From Candidatus Endomicrobium embiratermitis (GTDB lineage: Bacteria; Elusimicrobiota; Endomicrobiia; Endomicrobiales; Endomicrobiaceae), in NCBI GenBank assembly GCA_009781315.1, contig WQYI01000002.1:125415-189414 (forward strand): a DNA stretch of 64,000 nucleotides. Direction: 5' to 3'. Below are positions 24,455 to 34,389 of the stretch, piece after piece. The position numbers were made by a program, and so were the translations under genes. The notes under the pieces are model-generated. The model saw only the letters and a list, made by a program, of their open reading frames with translations, was not told where the DNA came from and made no database searches. How positions within the stretch are numbered: the stretch's first letter is position 1; the number at the start of each line of letters is the position of its first letter.

Positions 24455-27001
24455 ATGAACTTCATAAAAACATTCCTCGCAATTTTTCTTTTTTCAGCCG
24501 CCTTTTCCATAGCCGCTTTTGCAGATGAAATAAAAAAAGATACAGATTTTTTTAAAGTACTTCCTTATGGGGATTTTTATCTCCATATTCCTTTCCAAAC
24601 AATAAAAGTTAATCGTTTAGACGGGGTTAAAGAATTTTTTGTTAAAAGCACAGGACTTTTACATGAAATAAACTATGACAATTATACCCAAAGGACAAAT
24701 GTTTTTAATATTCCTATGAATAGTTATATATCTTCTGATTCCAATGGATATAATTCTGTTAAAATATCAAGAGATTTGAATAATGATATTTATATTGCTG
24801 GTAATCTTGGCGGTGGGTATGATGTAATAAAAAAATTCACGAATAATATTGAACAGTGGAGTGCTTCGCCAAGCATGACCGAATGTGTACACCAAGACGG
24901 ACTGATTATTTCAAAGAGTAATGATTTTTTATATGTAATTTATAACAAATATTTTATACCAGTTGGCGCGATGAAAACAATATATAAACTTAATAAAAAA
25001 ACCGGTGCATATTCTATTATATATAGTACTCCTACATCAGCGCTTGAAGTTATCGCTAGAGTTAGATTTACTACAGATGAAGATGATAATATTTATCTTT
25101 TATCTGCAACAGACAGTAAGAAACTTGTTTTGCAAAAATTAGATTCTTCAGGAAACCAGATATTCATTAAAGAATTTACTGGTATTTCTGGAAATTATAT
25201 TATTCCTGCAGAATTATTTTTTTTAAAAAATGGAACAATATTTATTAGAGGAAGAGATGGTTGGCTTGAAAATGGGCAATGGTCAACTGGGGGCGGTAAC
25301 GATATTATTGCTTTAGTTGATAAAAATGGTAGTGTAATTTCAAATTTTGTTATATCGGGTATTTCAGATCTAACAGCAATCCCAAATTTTTCTTGTATCC
25401 TTGCCGGCGCAGATGAAAATAACATCTATTATATACGCTCACAATACTACAGCCCTTCTACTGATGTCCGTAATAAAACAGACGGAGGAAGTCAAAAAAT
25501 GTTAGTATATAATTATCAAAATCAATTGGTTAAAACTCTATTCTTGCCTACTAAAACGGCTGATTTTGATTATGCATATTTTACTTTGGATTATATGGGA
25601 ACAGAAGGAGATAATGCCTATCCTCACATTTATCCTTTTGTAAAGGACAAAAAACTATATGTTCCTAAAGTAATCAATTCTATATGGTCTGCCCACGCAG
25701 AGACAGTTAAATGGGCATCGTATAATATTGATATCGATAATCCTCTTATATCATTAAAATACAGTGAAAATCCAAACTTTATAGACAAAGTATCTAATCC
25801 TATATACATAACACAAAACAACCATAATATAACGTTTAGAGCAAAGTATAAGAATTTCAGAGAAAGAGCTCCTGTATCAAATTTTCCGAGAGTTCATATT
25901 TACGCTAACGGGGTTTCTATAACAAGCAGTCCGTTTGTAATGTCTGCTGTTAATCCGGGCGATATTGATTATGCTAAGGGAGTTGATTATTCGGTTTCAG
26001 TTCCGATGGCATTTACTTCTCAAACGCAATATTCTTATATGCTTGAGTTAACTGACGGAATAGACGTATTTAACAGCGACACGTATGTGCTGCCTAATTA
26101 CTTGCCGACGAAACCTATAGCAATAAGCCCGAACGCCAATGGCGAAAAAGTCGGCAGAGCAAATGTTCCTTTGGAATGGTTCTGCGTTGCTTCAAGCCTG
26201 ACATATACTTTACAAGTTGCCGGACCTTACGACAATCCTGTAAGTACTTATTCGTGGACAACAAAATATTCCGGCAGTTCTACGACATACGCTTTGACAA
26301 ACTTGGAACAAGGCAAATATTATTATTGGAAAGTTTCGGCTGCTAATTCTGCCGGCATTACCGAAGAGAGCGATGTTTTTTTCTTTAGAGCATTTGATAT
26401 GCCGGTTGCGCCTGTACGGATAAGCCCTAACGATTTGGTCGAGATAATCGGCGCTGCAAATGTCCGGCTTGAATGGTTCTGCCCGACTCCAAACGTAACA
26501 TACTCACTAAGAATCGCAGGACCTTATGAATCTACTACAAGTAGTCATGTATGGACGGAAATATATAACGGCGCTGACAGAAATTATCATACAGCTTCAC
26601 TGGAACACGGCAAACATTATTACTGGAAAGTTTCAGCTTCAAATTCCGAAGGCGATATCGCGGAAAGCACAATATTTTATTTTAGTACCGCAAATGTAGG
26701 AAAAAAAGCTTTTAACGCCCCGAATCCTTTTAATCCCGCAAAAGGCCAGCAGACGCAATTTGTTTTTGAAATGCCTGAATCGGGAACGGCGCAAATAGCG
26801 ATTTATTCCGAATACGGCGACAAAGTATGGGAATCCGAAACGTTTTATAAACCGGCAGGGCAGGGTTTTTCGGAAATTACGTATAACGGCAGAGATAATT
26901 CAGGAAAGATGTTGTATAATGGAACATATCTTGCAGTTATAACGAAGAAATACAATGGAAAAACAAGCGCGGAAAAATGCAGGATTCTGGTAATAAAATA
27001 A
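24455..27001 (+). CDS. Large secreted beta-rich protein with two Fn3-like repeats and FlgD-like C-terminal domain
   Basis: 848 residues. The chosen ATG follows ACAGGA and begins a clear signal peptide (MNFIKTFLAIFLFSAAFS up to FADE). Residues 40-430 contain repeated four-strand-like segments (NDIYIAGNLGGGYD, DDNIYLLSAT, ENNIYYIRS), suggesting a beta-propeller. Two Fn3-like repeats follow (about 550-650 and 652-750), matching in PLEWFC/RLEWFC, VAGPY/IAGPY and KYYYWKVSA/KHYYWKVSA. The last 95 residues start NAPNPFNPAKG and match the FlgD/T9SS-type C-terminal Ig domain. The propeller-like part is more A+T-rich than neighbouring genes. The protein is probably on the cell surface; its ligand is unknown. 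Confidence 0.75.
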   Translation: MNFIKTFLAIFLFSAAFSIAAFADEIKKDTDFFKVLPYGDFYLHIPFQTIKVNRLDGVKEFFVKSTGLLHEINYDNYTQRTNVFNIPMNSYISSDSNGYNSVKISRDLNNDIYIAGNLGGGYDVIKKFTNNIEQWSASPSMTECVHQDGLIISKSNDFLYVIYNKYFIPVGAMKTIYKLNKKTGAYSIIYSTPTSALEVIARVRFTTDEDDNIYLLSATDSKKLVLQKLDSSGNQIFIKEFTGISGNYIIPAELFFLKNGTIFIRGRDGWLENGQWSTGGGNDIIALVDKNGSVISNFVISGISDLTAIPNFSCILAGADENNIYYIRSQYYSPSTDVRNKTDGGSQKMLVYNYQNQLVKTLFLPTKTADFDYAYFTLDYMGTEGDNAYPHIYPFVKDKKLYVPKVINSIWSAHAETVKWASYNIDIDNPLISLKYSENPNFIDKVSNPIYITQNNHNITFRAKYKNFRERAPVSNFPRVHIYANGVSITSSPFVMSAVNPGDIDYAKGVDYSVSVPMAFTSQTQYSYMLELTDGIDVFNSDTYVLPNYLPTKPIAISPNANGEKVGRANVPLEWFCVASSLTYTLQVAGPYDNPVSTYSWTTKYSGSSTTYALTNLEQGKYYYWKVSAANSAGITEESDVFFFRAFDMPVAPVRISPNDLVEIIGAANVRLEWFCPTPNVTYSLRIAGPYESTTSSHVWTEIYNGADRNYHTASLEHGKHYYWKVSASNSEGDIAESTIFYFSTANVGKKAFNAPNPFNPAKGQQTQFVFEMPESGTAQIAIYSEYGDKVWESETFYKPAGQGFSEITYNGRDNSGKMLYNGTYLAVITKKYNGKTSAEKCRILVIK

Positions 27002-27032
27002 AATGATAAAAAGCGGGGGGAGATACCCAATT

Positions 27033-30000
27033 ATGATTATAAAAAAAATCAGGCTATGGCTTGCTGTTTTCATAGCTGCGGTAGTTTTATGTTCTTTTGC
27101 CTTTGCCGCGCCTAATCCGGGCGGGAAAGCTTCTTTGAGAAACCAATCTTTTACCCAGCTTGGCACTGCAAAGGTTTCTTCCGGTGTGTCCATGCCGTAC
27201 CCCACAAACAGATGGTTCGGTTCATCATATATTTATTCTGTGGGCGCAGGAAGAGACTATAATCCCAGCGCTACTTTTAAAATGGCGCCGCGTCCTTTGG
27301 TTTTTACAACCTTCAATGATTATTGGTCATGGGAGTCTTGGGGCGAACTTACAGTTAATGGCGAAGGATATGTCTTAGGTTTTGAAAATGTTCCGGCTAA
27401 CGCTATGGCAAACAACTTGGTTATGAATTTTGGATCAAATGTTCCGTCTTATCCGACCCGTTATAATTTGAAAGTTTCAATTGTAAAATCCGACGAGCAA
27501 AAAATAAGTCCTGATTATACTCAGCTTGACAGTTATTCGGACTGGTCTGCAACTATTTTGTGTAAAGATAAGAATTCAAATTTGTTTATGAAAACTACAA
27601 TAGGAAAAGGTTTTGTTTTTACTTATAATACTTATTCCGAAGGAGTGAAACCGCGTATAGAAGGCGTTTGGACGACTAATTCGGAATTTGGAAGTATTCT
27701 GACTTTTTATGATAAAGACGGAACAGAAATAAATGTTTCAACTTGTTTTTATAGTGATATGTTAATAATTCGATCCGCAAATTCCACACTAGGCCCAATA
27801 TATTATGGCGTATATACTTCATCAAATGCGTATTTTGATATTCGTAATGCCGGCGCTAATAACGCAAATTTGACTGTAACTTTTGACGCTAATGCCTCTT
27901 ACGATAACAGATTTTTATCAATAGCTCTTTTGTCTGTTGGTGGCGATGTTAATAATGCAAAAAATATTTTAGGGGAATATTATCCTTACGCATATAATTT
28001 TATAGTTGATACGAATGCTTCTTATTCTTTCGATAAAACATCTTCCAATCTTAATACGAAATTTAATTTTACGACTGAAAATAAAAGAGCCGCGGATTCT
28101 TCGTTTTCCGCTTCGCCCGGAACAGTCGTGGCGATTTTCCCTCATCATTACAGAAACGGAAATATTACCTACGACGGTATTGACACGTCGCGAAGTTTTC
28201 AGACTATGAGAGGGTTGCTTAATGTGCTGGAAGGAGTCAGCTCTTTTCAAACCACTTATAATTTCAAAGGCGTTCTTCCTGCTTTAACTTTTGAAGTGCC
28301 GGCTAACAAAACGGGACAGCTTCAATCATATATCGACGGTGTCGGAACGGATAAGAATTTTGTTATTACTTCCGTTAGAAATCCTGATAATAATATACAG
28401 GATACATATTATGGCGGAAAAGCCCTCGCTAAGGCCGCTAATTTAATTCCGGTTTTTCATCAGGCTTCGTCATATAACAGCAGTAATCTTACCAACAGAA
28501 ACAATATGATTGATCAGCTGAAAAGCCAATTGAAAGACTGGTATAGCGGAAGCTCCGGCAGTAAATATTTTGCGTATAACCCGTTCCCTTGGGGAGGAAT
28601 TATAGGTTATCCTTATTATTTCGGAACGCAAAATTATAACGACCATCATTACCATTACGGATATTTTGTTTATGCTTCTGCGCTGCTTGCCATGTTTGAC
28701 CCGTCTTTCGCTTTGGAAAGCGAATATAAAGGCATAGTTGATTTACTTATAAAAGATTTCGCGAATCCTCCGCCTCTCTTTGGAGCAACGGTCGACCAGA
28801 ATTTCCCGGTATTGAGAAGTTTTGACGTCTATGAAGGACATTCCTGGGCGAACGGCGTTGGATACAGCCATAACGACGGCATAGACCATGAATCTTCTTC
28901 TGAAGCTATGAACGCATGGGCTGCTATAATTTTATGGGGTATGGTTACCAATAATCAGAAATTTATAGATTTGGGAATTTACGGTTACACTACGGAACTT
29001 GAGGCTACAAAAGAATATTATTTTGACAATGCGGCGTATTATTCGGGCGGCAGCGGTCCGACTAATTATGCGCCCTACGTTCCTCCGTACGCTTATAATT
29101 CTGTAGGAATTCTCTCCGATAACAGAATAGATTATACTGTGATATGGAATAGGGTTAATCCTATGAGCCAGGAAATAAAAGGCATACAAGTTTTGCCTTT
29201 GGCGCCGTCGATGCTTTATTTGGGGCACAATACCGCTTATGCTCAAAGCTTTTATGACCAGTTAGCTATAGGGCCTAATCATACTCCTAGTAAATGGAAA
29301 AGTATATGGTACAGATTCAGAGCATTGTTCGAACCCATAGCTTCTATGCCTTTTTTGATTTCTTCTTTTGAGACAGATTCTTTTACTGCCGGTCCTGCCG
29401 GAGAAGATGAAGGCAGCAGCTTGACTTATTCTTATCAGTTTATAAACTTTTTTAATTCTTTAGGCAAAGTTAACGTAAATTATTATGCCGATGCTCCGGG
29501 TTTTGTTGTTATGGATACAGGTTCGCAAAAAACTTATATAGCTTATAATGCGGACGCAAAACGCCCGAAACGCGTAAAATTTTATCAAACAGGCGGAACT
29601 CAAGTCGGGGAAATGACGGTTTTGCCGAGAAGCTTTGCAAAGACTTCTGATTTTGTAAATATTGAAACCCAAAGTTTCGGGTATGTCGTGTTTAGTTCCG
29701 ATACAAGCAAAAACGTTTTGGTTTCTGGCGGAGTATTAGATTTTGACGGTAATCCTGATTTAAATATCATTCCCGCCTCTTTGCCGTATGAGAACAGCGA
29801 CTACATTTATCTCGGTCCGTCTTTTGAAATAACAAAAGATTCCGGCGTAAATATTTTAAGTCCCATATATCTTTCCGTTGCTTTTGATACCGCTTTAATT
29901 CCTTCGGGATATAGTATAAACGCTTTAAGGCTTGTTTCTTATAACAACGCAGGGGAGCTCGTAGTTACGGATAACAACCCTGAAATTGTTCAGGTGAATT

Positions 30001-30341
30001 CAAAAACTATAATTACCGTAAAAATAATAGATTCCGGGAAATATTTATTGGCATTGTCTGCAACTCCCGCAAATGCCAATGTAATAGCGTATCCCAACCC
30101 ATACAAACCTTCTAAACACGGCAATATAGGTATTAAGTTTGCAAATTTAAAACAGGGTGCTCAGATAAAGATTTTCAATATCGCCGGAGAAATGGTTTAC
30201 AGTACGAAAGTCAATTCCGACGGCGAATACCTGTGGGATGTTAATAATAATTCCGGATACAAAATTGCCTCGGGAATATACATATACCATATAACTTCAG
30301 GCGGAAAAACTTCTAAAGGCAAGTTTGCGATAGAACGATAA
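27033..30341 (+). CDS. Secreted GH81 endo-1,3-beta-glucanase with C-terminal sorting-like domain
   Basis: Glycoside hydrolase family 81 enzymes cleave beta-1,3-glucans such as laminarin, callose and fungal or euglenoid storage glucan. The 1,102-residue protein has a signal peptide (residues 1-30), an N-terminal beta-sandwich with PYPTNRWFGSSYIY, and the catalytic helical domain with DHHYHYGYFVYASALLAMFD, FDVYEGHSWANG and the signature DHESSSEAMNAW, where Glu620 and Glu624 form the conserved pair. Residues from about 1,020 (AYPNPYKPSKHG) form a FlgD-like Ig domain as in the preceding gene. The start at 27033 is preferred over 27003 because GCGGGGGGAG precedes it and the signal peptide fits. 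A follow-on repeat ends the block. Confidence 0.9.
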   Translation: MIIKKIRLWLAVFIAAVVLCSFAFAAPNPGGKASLRNQSFTQLGTAKVSSGVSMPYPTNRWFGSSYIYSVGAGRDYNPSATFKMAPRPLVFTTFNDYWSWESWGELTVNGEGYVLGFENVPANAMANNLVMNFGSNVPSYPTRYNLKVSIVKSDEQKISPDYTQLDSYSDWSATILCKDKNSNLFMKTTIGKGFVFTYNTYSEGVKPRIEGVWTTNSEFGSILTFYDKDGTEINVSTCFYSDMLIIRSANSTLGPIYYGVYTSSNAYFDIRNAGANNANLTVTFDANASYDNRFLSIALLSVGGDVNNAKNILGEYYPYAYNFIVDTNASYSFDKTSSNLNTKFNFTTENKRAADSSFSASPGTVVAIFPHHYRNGNITYDGIDTSRSFQTMRGLLNVLEGVSSFQTTYNFKGVLPALTFEVPANKTGQLQSYIDGVGTDKNFVITSVRNPDNNIQDTYYGGKALAKAANLIPVFHQASSYNSSNLTNRNNMIDQLKSQLKDWYSGSSGSKYFAYNPFPWGGIIGYPYYFGTQNYNDHHYHYGYFVYASALLAMFDPSFALESEYKGIVDLLIKDFANPPPLFGATVDQNFPVLRSFDVYEGHSWANGVGYSHNDGIDHESSSEAMNAWAAIILWGMVTNNQKFIDLGIYGYTTELEATKEYYFDNAAYYSGGSGPTNYAPYVPPYAYNSVGILSDNRIDYTVIWNRVNPMSQEIKGIQVLPLAPSMLYLGHNTAYAQSFYDQLAIGPNHTPSKWKSIWYRFRALFEPIASMPFLISSFETDSFTAGPAGEDEGSSLTYSYQFINFFNSLGKVNVNYYADAPGFVVMDTGSQKTYIAYNADAKRPKRVKFYQTGGTQVGEMTVLPRSFAKTSDFVNIETQSFGYVVFSSDTSKNVLVSGGVLDFDGNPDLNIIPASLPYENSDYIYLGPSFEITKDSGVNILSPIYLSVAFDTALIPSGYSINALRLVSYNNAGELVVTDNNPEIVQVNSKTIITVKIIDSGKYLLALSATPANANVIAYPNPYKPSKHGNIGIKFANLKQGAQIKIFNIAGEMVYSTKVNSDGEYLWDVNNNSGYKIASGIYIYHITSGGKTSKGKFAIER

Positions 30342-30343
30342 AA

Positions 30344-30436
30344 ACGGCAATTAACAATGTACAATTAAAAAGTAACAAATTTTGTCTCGTCGTTATTAAT
30401 TATAATTTGTAAATTGTTATTTGTTAATTTTAGTTA
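30344..30436 (+). repeat. Modular palindromic repeat, A+T-rich arms
   Basis: Starts ACGGCAATTAAC 2 bases after the GH81 stop. Left units AATTAAC, AATGTAC, AATTAAA; core TTTGTCTCGTCGTT (AACGAC on the other strand); right units TAATTTG, TAAATTG, TTATTTG, TTAATTT. Confidence 0.8.
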
Positions 30437-30438
30437 TT

Positions 30439-31128
30439 ATGAATGATATAAATATAACTTTTTTAACCAGCTTTCTTGCGGGTGTCGCCACTTTTATAAG
30501 TCCTTGCATTTTGCCTATAATACCGGGTTTTATTTCTCTTATCGCCGGAGATTCTGCCCAGCCTTTGAAAAAAACTTTTTTTAAAACTCTTATGTTTACG
30601 CTCGGTTTTAGCGTAATATTTGTCGTTTTGGGAATGTCGTCAGGATGGCTTGGCGGTTTGGTCGGCTCAAACAAAACCGCTCTAAGATATATAGGCGGAA
30701 CGCTTGTAATTATTTTTGGTTTTCATATAGCGGGTTTTATAAAATTAGGTTTTTTATATAAGCGTTTTTCAGTGTTTGATAAAATGTCTTCCGCTGCCGG
30801 CGCAGCCGGAGCGTTTTTAGTCGGCGCGGCTTTTGCTTTGGGATGGACGCCGTGCGTGGGTCCGGTTCTTGCTTCCGTTTTGATATTTGCTTCGACCCAG
30901 GGAAACGCGTCAGCTGGGTTTTGGCTGCTCTTTTTTTATTCTCTAGGACTTGCGGTTCCTTTTTTGATTGCCTCTCTTTTTATCAATAAATTTTTGAAAT
31001 TTTTTGACGTTATAAAAAAACATTACCGTACAATAGAAATCGTTTCGGGCGGGATTCTTATAGCCGCCGGAATTCTTATAATCTTAGACGGTTTTTCCAT
31101 TATTACTTCATATATACTTCGTATATAG
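30439..31128 (+). CDS. ccdA: CcdA/DsbD-like thiol-disulfide membrane transporter
   Basis: Integral membrane protein of the CcdA family, which passes reducing power from cytoplasmic thioredoxin to the periplasm, often for cytochrome c maturation or envelope disulfide repair. 229 residues with six membrane segments. The two active cysteines are in FISPCILPIIPGF (near residue 25) and GWTPCVGP (near 140), the exact spacing of the family. ATG 30439 is preferred to the in-frame TTG in the repeat. No cytochrome c or thioredoxin-like partner is adjacent. The stop TAG is formed with the first bases of the following repeat. Confidence 0.9.
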   Translation: MNDINITFLTSFLAGVATFISPCILPIIPGFISLIAGDSAQPLKKTFFKTLMFTLGFSVIFVVLGMSSGWLGGLVGSNKTALRYIGGTLVIIFGFHIAGFIKLGFLYKRFSVFDKMSSAAGAAGAFLVGAAFALGWTPCVGPVLASVLIFASTQGNASAGFWLLFFYSLGLAVPFLIASLFINKFLKFFDVIKKHYRTIEIVSGGILIAAGILIILDGFSIITSYILRI

Positions 31129-31206
31129 ACGCATAGAAGCATGGAGGTATAGATGTATGGCAAAGATAAGGGTCGTTGCTATGCATCTAAGCTTCTATGC
31201 ATCCAA
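31127..31206 (-). repeat. Modular palindromic repeat, octamer arms
   Basis: Left units GCATAGAA, GCATGGAG, GTATAGAT, GTATGGCA in exact 8-base steps (31131-31162), core CAAAGATAAGGGTCGTTGCT, right units ATGCATCT, AAGCTTCT, ATGCATCC. It overlaps the ccdA stop codon. Confidence 0.85.
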
Positions 31207-31246
31207 TCTTCTTCCTTTTGTCTTTATATTAATGTAAAATACAAAA

Positions 31247-32083
31247 ATGATTAACAACAGAAAAAGGAAATTTGCCGATATACTTTTTATAATTCTGCTT
31301 GCGGCCGGATTTGCGCTGATAATCGCAAGATCAACGCCGTTTGTCGGGCTTATAAAGAATTTTATTTATTTTGTTTCTTTTCCGAATGTCAGCGCGGCAA
31401 ATAAAATATTCCAGTATGCCGGCGATTTTGCGGATAATATAAAATCAATTGTGTATATCCGGCAGGAAAACCTTTTGTATAAACAAAAAAATCAGGAACT
31501 TTCCGATAAGCTCAGAAATTATGAAACCGTTATGGAACAATACGATAACCTCGTAAAACTTTTAAACGTTCCGAAAATAAAAGATACGCAATCAGTATTC
31601 GCAAGAATTTCGGTGAGAGAACCCGGCGAATGGTTTCAGTGGTTCATTATAGATAAGGGCTCGGAGGAAGGTTTGTATAAAGAGCTTCCCGTAGTTATGT
31701 TAAGAGATAACGGTCAGTTATGCGCCGTCGGGAGAATAATGGAAGCGCGCAAAGGTTCGTCTAAAGTCGGGCTTATAACGAATTCGTTGTCCGCGATTCC
31801 CGTTGAAATTAAAGGCAAAAGAATCAATTGCCTTGCCGAAGGTTTCAATTCTAATTTACTTAAAATAACTTACATACCTTTAAACGCCAATGTGGAGCCG
31901 GGCGATGAAATTATAGCAAGCCCGTTCAGCTCGGTGTTTAACGCGGGTATGCCCATAGGCGTTATTAAAAGTATCTCTAAAGAACTTTCGCTTGATTTTA
32001 AAACTGCGCTGGCCGAAGTCTATTTTGAGTCCGATATTTTGTATGAGGCTATTATTTTAGTTCCGAAAGGCGCTGTGAAATGA
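31247..32083 (+). CDS. mreC: Rod shape-determining protein MreC
   Basis: Bitopic inner-membrane protein that links MreB to the periplasmic wall-synthesis enzymes. 278 residues: a short basic N-terminus, one membrane segment (residues 12-30), a coiled coil (about 75-105, ENLLYKQKNQELSDKLRNYE) and two periplasmic beta-barrel domains with WFIIDKGSEEGL, GLITNSLSAIPVEI and the closing PIGVIKSI. It starts the mreC-mreD-PBP2-rodA cluster; mreB itself is not in this window. Overlaps mreD by 4 bases. Confidence 0.95.
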   Translation: MINNRKRKFADILFIILLAAGFALIIARSTPFVGLIKNFIYFVSFPNVSAANKIFQYAGDFADNIKSIVYIRQENLLYKQKNQELSDKLRNYETVMEQYDNLVKLLNVPKIKDTQSVFARISVREPGEWFQWFIIDKGSEEGLYKELPVVMLRDNGQLCAVGRIMEARKGSSKVGLITNSLSAIPVEIKGKRINCLAEGFNSNLLKITYIPLNANVEPGDEIIASPFSSVFNAGMPIGVIKSISKELSLDFKTALAEVYFESDILYEAIILVPKGAVK

Positions 32084-32580
32084 AAAAAGTTATAAGCTAT
32101 GTTTTCTTTTATGCTTTCTTTTGTCTGCTTCAGTTTTTTTTCGGAAAATATCTTACCGTCGGAGGAATATTTCCGAATTTTATTTTAATAGCCGTCGTAT
32201 ATTTAGGTTTTTCGCGCGGACGCATTAGCGCGCAGACAATGGGTTTCTGTTTCGGCCTTACGTGGGACGTATTTTCTACGGATGTATTCGGAGCAAGAAC
32301 CCTGATGCTTACCGTGATAGGGTATTTTTCCGGTATGTTTAACAGGCAGTTTGATAAAGACCAGATTGCCGCGCAGGTTACGGCGGTTTTTTTAGCCAGC
32401 TTAGTTTATTGGGCGGGATTCAGCACGGTTTATTTTATTTTGCCCGAAGGAAGCAGAAATTATGTTCCGTTTGCCGTAACTCTTCCCGGAACGCTTAAAA
32501 TAGTTGTTACGGTTTTAATAACGCCGTTAGTATTTTGGGTTTTAAATTTTGCTTCCGTGTTAAAAAGAAGGTATTTGTAA
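32080..32580 (+). CDS. mreD: Rod shape-determining protein MreD
   Basis: Small polytopic membrane protein of the Rod complex, thought to stabilise MreC and the PBP2-RodA pair. 166 residues with about five membrane segments; the family trait GLTWDVFSTDVFGARTL (near 62-78), with Gly and Asp in the membrane, is visible. ATGA overlap with mreC upstream; PBP2 starts immediately after the stop, so this is one transcription unit. Sequence conservation in MreD is low, so position in the cluster supports the call. Confidence 0.93.
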   Translation: MKKVISYVFFYAFFCLLQFFFGKYLTVGGIFPNFILIAVVYLGFSRGRISAQTMGFCFGLTWDVFSTDVFGARTLMLTVIGYFSGMFNRQFDKDQIAAQVTAVFLASLVYWAGFSTVYFILPEGSRNYVPFAVTLPGTLKIVVTVLITPLVFWVLNFASVLKRRYL

Positions 32581-34389
32581 ATGGTTTGGCAGAAAGAAGA
32601 TAAATACGCCTATGAAATCTTTCTTGAAAAACACAAGATAATACTTGTGTTTTTTGCGTTATTGTTTATTTTTATATCCGTAAGGCTCTTTTATCTTCAG
32701 GTTATAAAAGGAAATCATTACAGAAGAGTTTCCGACCAGCAAAGGATGTATAACACGCACGAACGCGCGCCAAGAGGGATTATATATTCGGACAACGGCT
32801 CAATGATGGTAGTCAACGATTTTTCTTACGTCGCTTTATTTTACCCTTTTGAGCAGCAGGAAACGCCGTCCGACGAAACCATAGAACAGCTCAGCGTGAT
32901 TTTAAAAAGAGACATAAAACCAAGTATAGATAAAAGCTGGCGTTACGGCAGAGTCGTCAAACTTGCCGATAACCTCACAATGGAAGAAATGTTTAAAATT
33001 CAGGAGAAAAAACTTGTTTTAAGCGGCATATCCGTGGTCAAAGAGCCGAAAAGAGTTTATTCTTTTTCGGAACAAAACAGCCATGTTACGGGTTATACGG
33101 GAGAAATAAGAGCCGATGAAATAGAGAGATTATCGGAATACGGTTACAAAATGGGAGATTATGTAGGAAGAGGCGGAGTGGAACAGCAATACGACGCGTA
33201 TCTTCAAGGTACGGACGGCGGCTGGCAGCTTGAAGTCAATGCAAAAGGTCACCAGACAAAAGCGTTTAAATACATTCCTCCGGAAATCGGCGCAAGCGTG
33301 CATTTAACCGTAAATCAAAATCTTCAAAATGCCGCTTACGATGCGTTGAAAAACAGCGCGACCGGAAGAGGAGCAGTAGTAGTTTTAGATACAAAAACCG
33401 GAGCTGTAAAAGCGCTGGTTTCTTCGCCCGGTTTTGACACAAATTCAGCCGGTACTAAAGAATTTTTAAGATACCTCAATGATAAGAAAAATTTGCCTCT
33501 TTTTAACAGGGCTTTACAGGCATTATATCCTCCGGGTTCCATTTTTAAAATAATAACTTTTGTCGCGGCGACGGAAGTTTTAAATATCAACCCTAAAGAA
33601 GCGGATTATTGTACCGGCAGTTTTGAACTTGGCAATAGGTGGTACACCTGCTGGCTTAAAACCGGACACGGACGAGTCAATCTGATCTCGGCAACGGCGC
33701 AGTCGTGTAATATTTATTTTTATGATCTTGGTTTAAAGCTTGGCGTAAGGAATCTTGAAAAATACGCCAGGAAATTTTATATAGGCGAAAGAACCGGCAT
33801 AGATTTGCCAAATGAAAAAAAAGGCTTTATACCGACTCCCGAATGGAAAAAGTCGCTATTTAAAATGTCATGGCTTCAGGGTGACACGGTAATACTTGCA
33901 ATCGGGCAGGGAGCGTTGGACGTTACTCCTTTGCAAATGGCCGCTATGATAAGCGCCGTTGCAAACAAGGGCGTATATTACAGGCCTTATATAGTCGATA
34001 ATATCGTCAACATAAAAGGCGAAGAGGTTTACAAACACACGGTAAGAACCAGAGATACTATAGACTTGTCAGATAGAACTTGGGATTTGCTTCACCGGTC
34101 TTTAATTGAAACAGTGGATAACGGAACCGGGCGAAGGAGTCAATTACCCGGGATAAAAGTCGCGGGGAAAACCGGTACTGCGCAAAACCCGCAGAAAATT
34201 GACCATGCGTGGTTTGTTACCTTTGCGCCGGCTGACAATCCGGAAATTGCTATTGCCGTTATAGTCGAACACGGCGGAGGCGGCGGGCTTAACGCCGTTC
34301 CGATAGCTAAAAAAATATACGAAGCTTATTTCGGAATAGAACCTGAAGAAGAAGATACTGCAGAAAAACAAAAAGGAAAGAAACAATGA
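32581..34389 (+). CDS. mrdA: Penicillin-binding protein 2 (elongation transpeptidase)
   Basis: Class B PBP that cross-links peptidoglycan during elongation, working with RodA. 602 residues: cytoplasmic tail, one membrane segment (about 20-38), the dimerisation domain with RAPRGIIYSDNG, and the transpeptidase domain with SxxK at Ser320 (PPGSIFK), SxN at Ser375 (SCN) and KTG at Lys530 (KTGTAQ). The tail is acidic and then Lys-rich. It directly follows mreD and overlaps rodA by 4 bases. Confidence 0.96.
   Translation: MVWQKEDKYAYEIFLEKHKIILVFFALLFIFISVRLFYLQVIKGNHYRRVSDQQRMYNTHERAPRGIIYSDNGSMMVVNDFSYVALFYPFEQQETPSDETIEQLSVILKRDIKPSIDKSWRYGRVVKLADNLTMEEMFKIQEKKLVLSGISVVKEPKRVYSFSEQNSHVTGYTGEIRADEIERLSEYGYKMGDYVGRGGVEQQYDAYLQGTDGGWQLEVNAKGHQTKAFKYIPPEIGASVHLTVNQNLQNAAYDALKNSATGRGAVVVLDTKTGAVKALVSSPGFDTNSAGTKEFLRYLNDKKNLPLFNRALQALYPPGSIFKIITFVAATEVLNINPKEADYCTGSFELGNRWYTCWLKTGHGRVNLISATAQSCNIYFYDLGLKLGVRNLEKYARKFYIGERTGIDLPNEKKGFIPTPEWKKSLFKMSWLQGDTVILAIGQGALDVTPLQMAAMISAVANKGVYYRPYIVDNIVNIKGEEVYKHTVRTRDTIDLSDRTWDLLHRSLIETVDNGTGRRSQLPGIKVAGKTGTAQNPQKIDHAWFVTFAPADNPEIAIAVIVEHGGGGGLNAVPIAKKIYEAYFGIEPEEEDTAEKQKGKKQ

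Noticed and set aside
23588-30341. Type IX secretion substrates as a firm claim
   Set aside because: The C-terminal domains resemble FlgD/T9SS sorting domains, but no T9SS machinery is visible in this window, so the route remains open.
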